A DNA stretch of 12,517 bases from assembly GCA_030446525.1 (NCBI GenBank), contig JAUJNC010000202.1, positions 1 through 12,517 of the forward strand, in the 5' to 3' direction. This stretch comes from Armatimonadaceae bacterium (GTDB lineage Bacteria > Armatimonadota > Armatimonadia > Armatimonadales > Armatimonadaceae). The notes beneath the pieces are model-generated. The model searched no databases. It was given only the letters and a program-made list of their open reading frames with translations, and was not told the origin of the DNA. Made by a program: the position numbers and the translations under genes. Shown in pieces: positions 5,830 through 12,517 of this stretch; the first letter of the stretch is position 1, and each line of letters opens with the position of its first letter.

Positions 5830-6849
5830 TCAGCCGGCGGCAAAGCCGAGCGCTTCCAGGAGCTTTTCGAACTGGGCGAGGGGGAGGATGCCGCCGGTGG
5901 CCTGGGCGTGGCCCTGGCCGAGCTCGGGGGATTCCAGTACATCCCGGAGGGCGCGCAGGCGGTCGAGGAGGTTTTCGCCCGCGCGGCGGGTGCGGACGGA
6001 GAAGTGGACGTTGCCCGCGGTGTAGCCGTCGTTGGCGGCGAGGACGATCTGCTTGGGGAGGCGATTCGCCCACGCCGAGGCGACCGGGCCGTGCAGCTGG
6101 CAGGGCGAGGCGAAGCGGAGCAGGGCCCAGCCGCCCGAGAAGCGCGGCGCGGTGCGGGAGCAGCGGGTGCGCTCGGCCTGCACCTGGGCGCGGTAGGCGG
6201 CCAGGGCCGCGTGCTGGGGGACGCCGCCCCGGGCGATGTCGGCGGGAACGCGGGCGGCGAGCAGGGCGGCGAGCGCGGTCGCTGTATCGTGGGCGGAGCA
6301 GCGTTTGGCGGCGTTCACGAGGGCGACGGTTTCGGCGAGGTTCTTCTGGCCGTAGGCTTTCTTGGCGTTGGCGACTTCGGGGAACGGGGCGTCCGCGCCC
6401 AGATCGCCCAGGGCGCCCACGGCGGCGCACCAGTCGGTGTCGGACGAGGTCCGTGAGCGGGCCACAGGAGGCGCCACGTCATCAGACTGGTGGTGGGGAC
6501 GGGCGTTACAAGGCCGCTCAGATACGCGGCGACGGGCACGCCCGGGGGGGCGCGTCGTGGTGGTCCACCACCAGGGTGGCACCTCGGGCAGGACCGCGCG
6601 GGCGGGCTCCTGGTCGAGTAACGAGCAGGGCGTCGGGGCGGGGGTTCGCGCAGGCGCGCGGTAAACGCCTCCCGTAGTTGTCTTCGCCCTTGCCGGGCGC
6701 GAGGTCTGTCGCCGCGCGGCCGGTCCGCTCCAGATAGCGTACTGCCAGCGCGGCGCTGTTGGTGCCGTCGTGTCGCCGTGGTAGGTTACGGCGACGCGCG
6801 CACCCGCGGACAGCGCCGTCAGAAAGGTGCGCGCGTCGTCGTAGGTCGT
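5830..6849 (-). pseudogene. DHH/DHHA1-family phosphoesterase (RecJ/NrnA-like), frameshifted
   Basis: The protein would hydrolyse phosphodiesters in single-stranded DNA, nano-RNA or dinucleotides. Motifs in order across frames: TYHGDTDGTNSAALAVRYLE (metal-binding motif I), KGEDNYG, DALLV, then TLVVDHHDAPP (the DHH signature), AAYLSGLVTPVP, DTDWCAAVGALGDLG, a helical middle, IVLAANDGYTAGNVHFSVRT and GHAQATGG (the DHHA1 'GH..A.GG' motif). The stop is at 5830-5832. Frame is lost at several points, for example between HGDT and DGTN (near 6773), near 6665 and near 6545. No ATG, GTG or TTG with a ribosome site is found. Conserved sequence begins at about 6849 as ACG-ACC-TAC, directly beside a GC-rich hairpin. 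The length, about 340 codons, is near normal for NrnA-like proteins and short for RecJ. Confidence 0.75.
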
Positions 6850-6855
6850 CCGTAA

Positions 6856-6905
6856 GCCCCCTCCGCCCCCGGGTACCCGCTTGCGGGATCGGGGGCGGAG
6901 GGGGC
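6856..6905. repeat. GC-rich palindrome, 15-bp perfect stem
   Basis: GCCCCCTCCGCCCCC (6856-6870) and 6891-6905 are exact reverse complements. The 20-base loop contains a smaller CCCGC/GCGGG hairpin. It sits between the end of the AttH-like gene and the first conserved codons of the DHH gene. It may be a terminator for the former or a dispersed repeat that removed the start of the latter. Confidence 0.75.
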
Positions 6906-6921
6906 CTCTTCTTGCGGTAGC

Positions 6922-8093
6922 CTACTGGGCCCATGTGCAGCGCCGCGCCCGTCGAGGGCCGCGCTGCTGCGGGTGGTGCCGGCAACGTTGACGACGCCCT
7001 CCCGATGGCGCCGCCGATACCGACCACGGGATGCTCTGGTCGGGGAAGGCGGGCGTGACGGTCAGGGGTGGCCGAGGGCGGGAAGGGTGACCTTCCAGGT
7101 CTGCGGGTAGGTGATCCTCGGTCGCCGGGTCGGTCCAGGTGCCCCCGGCGGCGAAGGTGGGCGCCTTGTCCACCACCTGCTTGCCGTCCTTGTCCAGCAG
7201 GGCCTCGGCGCGCAGGACCTTGCTGGTCTGGTTGTCCTTGACCCGGTAGACGATCAGGTCCGAGCCGTCCGCGAGCCTGCAGGCCGAACCAGTCCCAGCC
7301 GCTTGTCCTCGACCGCCCAGGACGTGCCCCACTGCCGGTCCAGCCAGCTCCTCGCCCGTCACCTTCTCGGCCTTGCCGCCCACGGTCAGGGTCCCCGTTG
7401 CGCATCCGTCAGCGACAGGTAGAACATGTCCTCGGGCCGGCGCAGGCCGGTCTTCCTCGCCGCCCACCCGCATCGGCGGCCGGTCCGGCTGCGACAGGGT
7501 CAGGTCGAGGGCAGGCCGTCGCCGGCCAGATGCGCCTTCCACGTCCGCGCGTCCTCGCTCGCCTGCGCGAAGGTGTTTTTGCCCATCGCAATGGAGAAGG
7601 GCTTCCTGGTCACGGTCGCGGTCGCGGGCAGTGCGCGGTGCGGTTTGGGCGCCTGGCCTTTTTGAAGCGCCGCCAGAAGCCTGCAGCGGGCGCGGGTCTT
7701 CCGGCCGCTGCAGCGCCACGAGCGGCAGGTAGCCCTGGAGGTTTCGTGCAGGTTCGCCTTGTCCAGTTCGAGTAGGTCGTCTTTTTCCGCGCGTCCAGAT
7801 CGGCCAGGCGTGGATCAGGTAGTGCCCTTCTGCGCCCCCAGGCCGGTGCGGAAGAACGAGGCGACCACGGCGTAGCGTTTGCCGCCCTCGGTCGTCAGGA
7901 ACGAATTGAAGTACCACCACTCGATGGTCGATCTCGTCGTGCGGCCCGGCGCCCTGCGGCAATGCCACCGGGCCGCGCGGGGCGGGGCGCCGGGGCGGCC
8001 GGGGCGCCGTCTGGCGGCCGGGGGTGCCGCGATGCAGGTCGCCGAAGCGATGCAGAAAGCCGCCAGCGCGGCGGCGTTTTTACGGAGGCACAT
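6922..8093 (-). pseudogene. AttH/CrtC lipocalin-like secreted protein, frameshifted
   Basis: The family includes carotenoid 1,2-hydratase (CrtC) and AttH, two-lobed lipocalin-like barrels; the substrate here is unknown. ATG at 8093 opens a signal peptide, MCLRKNAAALAAFCIASATC. Motifs in order across frames are GPHDEIDH, EWWYFNSFLTTEGGKRYAVV, GHYLIHA, PFSIAMGKNTFAQASEDART, GTLTVGGKAEKVTGE, SWLDRQWGTSWAVEDKRLG, GWDWFGLQ, ADGSDLIVYRVKDNQTSKVL, TFAAGGTWTDPATE and PAFPDQSIP near the end. 'WWYFN', 'W.DrqWG' and 'WDWf.lql.dGsdl' are family hallmarks. At least six frame breaks occur, the first between DEIDH and EWW (near 7925). The exact C-terminus is uncertain because the frame reaching 6922 does not give the usual ending. 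The only upstream ribosome-site-like sequence, AAAGGA, is about 15 bases away. The enzyme activity is not assigned. Confidence 0.7.
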
Positions 8094-8195
8094 AAGCGCG
8101 TTACGGTTCCTTTCGGCGGGACGGATGCTTCCGGACGGCATACTCCCGCCACTAGGTATAACGCGTTTGGCCGGCGCTGCGTGCTTCCGAAAGGG

Positions 8196-8213
8196 ACGCC
8201 CGTGGACGGGCGT
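8196..8213 (-). terminator. Possible recQ terminator hairpin
   Basis: ACGCCCGT (8196-8203) and ACGGGCGT (8206-8213) pair just after the recQ stop at 8219. The U-tract is weak (CCCTTTC on the transcribed strand). The 125 bases between here and the AttH-like start show no convincing promoter. Confidence 0.4.
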
Positions 8214-8840
8214 GGGGGCTACGAGCCCCGAATCATCTCCAGCACTGCCTCGCCGAACTTGGCCGCCTTGGCCGGCCCGATGCCGGGGATCTCCAGCAGA
8301 TCGAACTCGTTGGCCGGTTTGCGCGCGGCGAGGGCCAGGAGCACCTGGTCGGCGAACACGACGTGCGCAAGCACGTTGTCCCGCTCCGCCTGGATCCCGC
8401 CGCCACGCCCGCAGGGTCTCGTACAGGCCGGCGTCCACCTCGTCGGGCAGCGGCTCCCTTTTTTTCGGCGCGGCCGGGTGATCGTCGCCCGCGGGCGCGG
8501 GCAGGCGCCACTCGATATCCACAGCGCCCGCCGACAGGGCGTCGCGACCCGCGGGCGTGAGGTACAAACGCCGGTACTCGTCGCCTGTCGCGGCGGTAGC
8601 CCGGATCTACCAGGCCTGATCAGGCGCTCCACCTCGGCCTTTTTCAGCCTGGCCAGCGCCGAACGCCGGAGTGCGGTTCGGCGGGCGCGTCGGGCGTCCC
8701 GCGTAGCGCGCGCATCAGCCCGGTCTTGCCCAGCGCGAAGGGGCGGAAACCGCTCGTCAGGGTCCGCCACCACGCGGAGCGCGGCCTCGGGCGCCTCCGC
8801 CGGGTCGACCAGGGGGCGGCTCGGGAACCTGACCTACTTC

Positions 8841-8931
8841 GACCCCCTCCCGGAGCGGGAAGGGGGAGAGGCTGCGGCCCCCCGCCCCTGACCTCCCCTC
8901 TCCTTGCAGGAGAGGGGGTCGGGGGTGGAGG
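8841..8931. repeat. Palindromic GC-rich repeat inside recQ
   Basis: The ends are GACCCCCTC (8841-8849) and GAGGGGGTC (8912-8920). The right half holds a perfect 10-bp hairpin with a TGC loop (8895-8904 with 8908-8917), and the left half an imperfect hairpin (8843-8866). The style is that of dispersed intergenic repeats, but it lies inside recQ. In the frame that encodes the CGVCDVC zinc site it stays open and encodes LHPRPPLLQGEG, GRSLSPFPLREG and linking residues. Confidence 0.7.
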
Positions 8932-10528
8932 TCCGCACACACGTCGCAGACGCCGCAGGGCGGTTCGGCCAGCTATCGCCGAAGTAGTGGGCGACGGCGC
9001 CGTGATGGCAGCGGTTGTCGCGCGCATAGGGCGAGCATCGCCTCCGCCCGGCGCCCTGGGCGCGGTGCGCCAGGATCGCCTCCATCCGCGCCGGGGTGTC
9101 GGGCGGGGCGGGCAACGGCTCGAGCAGAAGGTCGCGCCCGCCGCCGGCGCGGTAAGTCAGGTGGCCCGCCTCCTGAAACCGGAGCAGCGTGGCTTCCTGC
9201 TGGGAAGCGGCACGCCGGTCTCCTGGGCCAGCGAAACGGGGTCGTATTTCGCCCCCGCCGCCGATGCGCGCGGCGAAGGCGTCCCAGTCCGAGCGGGCTC
9301 CCTTCGGGATCCTCCGATTCCTCGCCGCCGCCCGTGAAGTCCGGGTACAGGGACAGCACGCGGTAGTCCACGTGGCGCGCGATCAGCCCCGCCTCCTCCA
9401 GAAGCGGCAGGGCGGCGCGCACCAGGCCCTCATCCCCGCCCGCAGTCCCGGCCAGGGCGTCGAAGGCGACCGGGCCCACCCGCCGCCCCAGGGCCGACTG
9501 ATGCCCGCGTACACGGCCCGCACCTGAGGCAGGGCCAGTGTGTCCTCGCGCAGGTGGCGCGTGACGTTGGCGGCGTCGGCGGACGACGAGAGCAGCGTGC
9601 AGGCGGACGGCAGGCTGTCGCGCCCGGCGCGGCCCGCCTCCGGTAGTAGCGCGTTCTCCAGGTTGCGCGACGGTGGAAGTGCACGAGGAAGCGGATGTCC
9701 GCCTTGTCGACGCCCATGCCGAAGGCGACCGTGGCGACCATGACCCGCACCTGGCCCTGCATGAAGTCATCCTGCGCCTGGGCGCGCTCGTCGGGCGGCA
9801 GGCCCGCGTGGTAGAAACCCGCCGAGATGCCCTGGCGGCGGAGCATCCGCGCCACCGCTCGCACTTTTCCCGCGACCCGGCGTACACGAGCCCCGCGCCC
9901 TCGATCTCGTTGCAGATGTCGAGCACGGCCCACAGCTTCTCGTCCTCGCCCTGCACCTTGCGGCAGGACAGGAACAGGTTGTCGCGGTACGTCGGCCGGA
10001 CCAGCCGCGAAACGCGCCAGCCGCTCTCGCCGCTCGATGTCGTCCGGGACGTCAGGTGGCCGTGGCGGTGACCGCCAGGACGGAGCGGGGCCGCAGCGCC
10101 TCGACCGCCTTGCCGACGGCGCGGTAGTCGGGGCGGAAGTCGTGACCCCACTCCGAGATGCAGTGCGCCTCGTCCACCACGACCAGGGACACGTCGGCGC
10201 GCCGCAGCGCGTGCAAAAACGGCGGCTGGCGCAGCCGCTCGGGCGCGGCATAGACCATCTTGATGCGCCCGTCGGCCACCAGGCGCAGGCGCCGCCCCAC
10301 CTCCGACGGGTCGAGCGACGAGTTGATGACGGTGGAGCACGCGGCCACCGGGGGCGGCAGGTTCTCCGCCTGGTCCTTCATCAGGGCGATCAGCGGCGAC
10401 AGCACCAGGGTCGCGCCCGGCACCAGCATGGCCGGGAGCTGGTAGGTCAGCGACTTGCCGCCCCCGGTCGGCATCACGGCTAAGGCGTCCCTGCCCTCGA
10501 CCGCCGCCTCGACCACCTCCCGCTGCCC

Positions 10529-10584
10529 CGGCCGGAACTCCCCGTGCCCGAAGAAGCGCCTCAGCTCCGCCTGCAGATCGTCCA
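10529..10584. repeat. 56-bp direct repeat, copy at the start of recQ
   Basis: This stretch covers the first recQ codons. It matches 11726-11781 at 55 of 56 positions (C at 10571, G at 11768), with a spacing of 1197 bp. Weaker matching continues a further 12 bases past the start codon. Confidence 0.9.
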
Positions 10585-10585
10585 C

Positions 10586-10786
10586 CTATGCCGCCTTATC
10601 GTGAACCTCGGGGAGCGCGAGGTACATGGCGATCTCGCGTTGCGCCTTTGTTAGTTCCTTCAGGTACGCCTTGCTCATCCATTCGTACTGGCTTGGTGTG
10701 GACGTGCGGCGTAGCTCCAGGAGTATCTCCTGAAGCCCGTCCACATATTGGCGAGTGCGCCGGTATTGGTCGTCGGAACGGATCAT
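10586..10786 (-). CDS. Small helical protein, antitoxin-associated type
   Basis: Sixty-six residues, MIRSDDQYRRTRQYVDGLQE and onward, mostly charged helix, with QYEWMSKAYLKELTKAQREI near the middle. It resembles the N-terminal 'MI.ne.QY..t..q...f...l' region that precedes the HTH domain in some XRE-type antitoxins, but no HTH is present here, so it is either a stand-alone relative or a trimmed one. ATG at 10786 has GGAGG 8 bases upstream. The stop TAG touches the recQ GTG, so the two are probably translated together. The function is unknown. Confidence 0.6.
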   Translation of the reverse strand: MIRSDDQYRRTRQYVDGLQEILLELRRTSTPSQYEWMSKAYLKELTKAQREIAMYLALPEVHDKAA

Positions 10787-10843
10787 AGACTAACCTCCAC
10801 GATGGATTTACGGCCATCACGGTCTCGACCAAGTGTAGGGTTC

Positions 10844-11305
10844 TTAGGGGTGCGCGTTCGGATCCTCCACCGTCAGCCCCTCGGCGGTCGCCGCTGTGTT
10901 AAGCGCATTGTCGGCGGAGATGAAAGTGAGGGCGGGCGCTCCCAAAGCCAGACGCCGGTCGTTGACTTCCAAAGCCACGGCCAGTTGGACGGCATCATAG
11001 CCGCGCAAGGCATGGGTCTCAGCAAGGTCAATTGCGCGGTCAAGCACCGTCGAAGTAACATCCAACACGTCGTACGCATGGGTGAAATCGTTACGTAGCC
11101 TGATGATGGCGGTGGCCGCATCTGCCGTTGAAAGGCTGCCGCCACGTCCCCGCCGCGCCAGTGCCGACACCACTTCCACAGCGGTGATACTTGCCACATA
11201 AATCAGGTTCCTGGCGGTCGGACCTACAAGGCTCAACACCCACGCCGAGCCGGTCTCTTGCGCATACCGCTTGGCCAGGGCACTGCTGTCCAGGAAGTAA
11301 GCCAA
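10844..11305 (-). CDS. vapC: VapC-family PIN-domain toxin (module 1)
   Basis: A 153-residue PIN-domain protein, expected to be a metal-dependent ribonuclease that blocks translation until bound by its antitoxin. Visible motifs are AYFLDSSALAKRY (first catalytic Asp), ITAVEVVSALARR (conserved Glu), HALRGYDAVQLAVAL (Asp) and TFISADNALN (Asp). This is the full acidic set of a normal-length VapC, so it should be active. The TTG start at 11305 lies three bases after the antitoxin's TAA. Module 2 carries a homologue about 60% identical by hand alignment. Confidence 0.85.
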   Translation of the reverse strand: MAYFLDSSALAKRYAQETGSAWVLSLVGPTARNLIYVASITAVEVVSALARRGRGGSLSTADAATAIIRLRNDFTHAYDVLDVTSTVLDRAIDLAETHALRGYDAVQLAVALEVNDRRLALGAPALTFISADNALNTAATAEGLTVEDPNAHP

Positions 11306-11308
11306 TAC

Positions 11309-11560
11309 TTAACGTCGCTCCTCCAAAATTGTCTCTGAAAGCGGCTTACCCTCAATCTTTACCGGTTGAAAATCGTCCGCCAGGGCATGATCTGCAAGGC
11401 GCTTGATGCGCAACATTCCGATCTCCCGCAGCTTCCGTTCGACTGCGGCCTCGACGTCGGTGGGAGGGATCGCCAGCCATGTGTCCAGCAGGGAGCGCAG
11501 CTCCCGTTGCTCGTCCGGTGTCAGCGCCTTAACTTCCTCGACCAGCTTATCCAATGCCAC
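11309..11560 (-). CDS. vapB: VapB-like antitoxin (module 1)
   Basis: An 83-residue protein: ALDKLVEEVKALTPDEQREL, then RSLLDTWLAIPP, and a tail ending GKPLSETILEERR. The N-terminal helices with LTPDEQ are typical of antitoxins paired with this VapC type, and the conserved SETI.EERR end probably contacts the toxin. I prefer GTG 11560, as GAGGTGA lies about 5 bases upstream; GTG 11569 in the same frame is possible. The stop is followed by the toxin's TTG after three bases. Codons for ALTPDEQRELRSLLDTWL are identical in DNA to those of module 2. Confidence 0.8.
   Translation of the reverse strand: MALDKLVEEVKALTPDEQRELRSLLDTWLAIPPTDVEAAVERKLREIGMLRIKRLADHALADDFQPVKIEGKPLSETILEERR
11473..11527. 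repeat. 55-bp exact direct repeat in vapB, copy 1
   Basis: Identical to 12463-12517 over all 55 bases (spacing 990 bp). It encodes the antitoxin's ALTPDEQ...DTWL segment. The repeat may extend beyond the window edge in copy 2; copy 1 continues unchecked. Confidence 0.9.
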
Positions 11561-11668
11561 GTTTCTCACCTCTTTCCTTCGCTTCTGCCCCCGACCCTTA
11601 TCTATAAAGTATATCGCCGACTGCCTTGAAGCGCACCATAAACCGGTACTGATGCCGGAGAAGGAGAA

Positions 11669-11691
11669 GGGGCGGGCACAAGGCCCGCCCC
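11669..11691 (-). terminator. Hairpin terminator between the recQ fragment and module 1
   Basis: GGGGCGGGC (11669-11677) pairs exactly with 11683-11691 around a 5-base loop. On the minus strand TTCTCCTTCTCC follows. It would end transcripts from module 2 before module 1; the T-tract is interrupted. Confidence 0.5.
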
Positions 11692-11698
11692 CGCAGGT

Positions 11699-11782
11699 TT
11701 AATCCCGTTCACGGGGCGGCGGGCGCGGCCGGAACTCCCCGTGCCCGAAGAAGCGCCTCAGCTCCGCGTGCAGATCGTCCAT
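11699..11782 (-). pseudogene. Duplicated 5' end of recQ
   Basis: ATG 11782 opens a 27-codon frame, MDDLHAELRRFFGHGEFRP, followed by RPPPRERD and TAA. The first 19 residues equal the start of RecQ except His for Gln at residue 5. After codon 19 the similarity stops sharply and the frame ends. This is a scar of recombination or insertion at the recQ start. Here the start is ATG, while the complete recQ has GTG. It lies 40 bases after the module 2 toxin. Confidence 0.8.
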
Positions 11783-11821
11783 TGCTGCCGCCAAAAAACC
11801 TGCTCCCCTGCTGAAAAAGTT

Positions 11822-12286
11822 CTATGGCTGTGCGTTCGGGTCATCCACCGTCAATCCTTCGAGGATCGCCGTTGCGTTAAGCGCGGCATCGGCGCAAACG
11901 AAGGTTACTGCGGGCGCCGACAGAGCCAGATGTTGGTCATTGATCTCCAGGGCGGCGGCCAATTGGATTGCGTCGTAGCCACGCAACGCATGGACTTCCG
12001 CCAGGCTCATGGCGCGGGCAATTACCACGGGCCCCACTTCCAGTACGTTGTAAGCCTGTGCGAAGTCGAAGCGGAAGTCAGACAGGGCCACGGCCGTTTC
12101 CTGAGCGGTGAGGCTGCCACCACGACCGCGCCGGGCGATCGCCGAAACGGTCTCCACTCCCGTGATGCGCGTCACATAAAGCCGGTTGCCTGCCCGTGGG
12201 TCTGTCACAGCCAGTATCCAGGCAGTTCCTGTCTCACCGATGTATCGCTTGACAGTAGCGCTGCTGTCAAAGAAGTACGCCGCCAA
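11822..12286 (-). CDS. vapC: VapC-family PIN-domain toxin (module 2)
   Basis: A 154-residue PIN protein with AAYFFDSSATVKRY (first Asp), ITGVETVSAIARR (Glu), HALRGYDAIQLAAAL (Asp) and TFVCADAALN (Asp), the complete acidic set. About 94 of 153 positions equal module 1 by hand alignment. The TTG start at 12286 directly follows the antitoxin TAG (TAGTTG), so translation is tightly coupled. The stop is at 11822-11824, and the duplicated recQ start lies 40 bases on. The divergence from module 1 is far greater than that of the short exact repeats around it. Confidence 0.85.
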   Translation of the reverse strand: MAAYFFDSSATVKRYIGETGTAWILAVTDPRAGNRLYVTRITGVETVSAIARRGRGGSLTAQETAVALSDFRFDFAQAYNVLEVGPVVIARAMSLAEVHALRGYDAIQLAAALEINDQHLALSAPAVTFVCADAALNATAILEGLTVDDPNAQP

Positions 12287-12517
12287 CTAACGCCGTTCCT
12301 CGATGATCGTTTCCGAGACCGGTTTGCCATGAAGGATCCGTGCCGGTTTGCGGTTGCGGAAGGGTGTCAAATCCGTGATCCGAGGCGGGATGCGGGAGAT
12401 TAACCCTTTTTCCAGCAGCCGGCGGTCCAGTTCCCCCTCGGTCGATCCGGACGCCGGGGTCACCAGCCATGTGTCCAGCAGGGAGCGCAGCTCCCGTTGC
12501 TCGTCCGGTGTCAGCGC
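12287..12517 (-). CDS. vapB: VapB-like antitoxin (module 2), cut by the window edge
   Basis: The frame is open from the window edge to TAG 12287-12289 and reads ALTPDEQRELRSLLDTWL, then a divergent middle, GELDRRLLEKGLISRIPPR, and GKPVSETIIEERR at the end. The ends match module 1; the middle does not. The start lies beyond 12517. It is the first gene of the module and should neutralise the toxin encoded just after it. Confidence 0.8.
   Translation of the reverse strand, partial: ALTPDEQRELRSLLDTWLVTPASGSTEGELDRRLLEKGLISRIPPRITDLTPFRNRKPARILHGKPVSETIIEERR
12463..12517. repeat. 55-bp exact direct repeat in vapB, copy 2
   Basis: Identical to 11473-11527. It reaches the window edge, so the full repeat may be longer. 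Confidence 0.9.

Larger units (their letters stand above)
8219..10585 (-). pseudogene. recQ: RecQ-type DNA helicase, multiply frameshifted
   Basis: RecQ unwinds DNA 3'-5' in recombination and fork repair. The start is GTG 10585, directly behind the TAG of the 66-aa ORF, with AAGGCGG before it. The first 175 residues are intact: FRPGQREVVEAA (motif 0), VMPTGGGKSLTYQLPA (Walker A), LSPLIALMKDQ, DEAHCISEWGHDFRPDY (DEAH) and LAVTATAT. Later parts change frame: YRDNLFLSC, GLVYAGSREKCE, GISAGFYHAGLPPDERA, VMVATVAFGMGVDKADIRFL, EAGRAGRD, ARDNRCHHGAVAHYFGD with PCGVCDVC (zinc site), LGKTGLMRALRG and LARLKKAEVERLI (winged helix), and HRDC near the end with RDNVLAHVVFADQVLLALAA and LEIPGIGPAKAAKFGEAV. 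The stop is at 8219-8221. Roughly eight or more breaks are needed, yet motifs survive on both sides of each. A palindromic repeat is translated in frame after the zinc site. Confidence 0.85.

Noticed and set aside
5466..6677. 403-residue plus-strand frame across the antitoxin and the DHH gene
   Set aside because: Very Arg/Gly/Ser-rich, no family motifs, no ribosome site; it is antisense to clear DHH and antitoxin motifs.
6518..7405. Single 295-residue frame joining the AttH-like C-terminus and the DHH N-terminus
   Set aside because: Only short parts of each protein are in frame; the rest is shadow, and the hairpin between happens to be open in this frame.
7962..8891. 309-residue plus-strand frame opposite the 3' part of recQ
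   Set aside because: GC-rich shadow; the minus strand carries the winged-helix, HRDC and zinc motifs of RecQ.
1..12517. CRISPR array, tRNA or rRNA genes
   Set aside because: No regularly spaced short repeats and no tRNA- or rRNA-like sequence were noticed on reading both strands; the repeats found are isolated pairs.

Overview
The window is bacterial, and its composition changes sharply along its length. Roughly 720-1800 and 3150-4200 are close to balanced GC. 5830-10580 is very GC-rich. The best lineage clue is a broken prepilin-like gene with an H-X9-DG type C-terminal motif, a family abundant in Armatimonadota, Planctomycetota and relatives. With the IS5-type transposase, the many toxin-antitoxin loci and the GC-rich intergenic palindromes, I lean towards an Armatimonadota-like genome, but this is tentative.

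Layout. (1) 29-393, minus: a frameshifted antitoxin gene followed by a 25-codon scar of a PIN toxin with its middle deleted. (2) 466-736, plus: an ankyrin-repeat fragment. (3) 757-1788, plus: a perfect consensus sigma-70 promoter overlapped by a dyad, a 242-aa secreted protein of unknown function and an 18-bp-stem terminator. (4) 1910-3146: an IS5-like element with 26-bp terminal inverted repeats and CTAG on both sides, carrying a frame-broken minus-strand transposase and splitting a small gene. (5) 3297-4119, minus: the prepilin-like H-X9-DG gene in many frames. (6) 4252-4336: a 20-bp-arm palindromic repeat. (7) 4393-5707, minus: a compact intact four-gene cassette of RHH-like antitoxin, DUF6883-like, DUF4926-like and PemK/MazF-like genes. 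(8) 5830-8093, minus: a DHH/DHHA1 phosphoesterase gene and an AttH/CrtC lipocalin-like gene, both frame-broken. (9) 8219-10585, minus: a frame-broken recQ with helicase, zinc-binding, winged-helix and HRDC regions. A GC-rich palindromic repeat is translated in frame inside it. (10) 10586-12517, minus: a 66-aa ORF and two related VapBC modules. A duplicated recQ 5' end lies between the modules.

How the parts relate. Almost everything from 1815 leftward-reading to 12517 is on the minus strand. The right half is a series of toxin-antitoxin cassettes feeding into recQ. recQ starts directly at the stop codon of the 66-aa ORF, so its expression may depend on the upstream TA operon. The 56-bp copy of the recQ start 1197 bp away suggests the vapBC plus 66-aa ORF block was inserted at, or recombined into, the recQ 5' end.

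Major caution: the long genes in the GC-rich part keep conserved motifs on both sides of every frame break, often at short homopolymers. That fits uncorrected sequencing indels or very recent decay better than old pseudogenes. I cannot separate these without reads.
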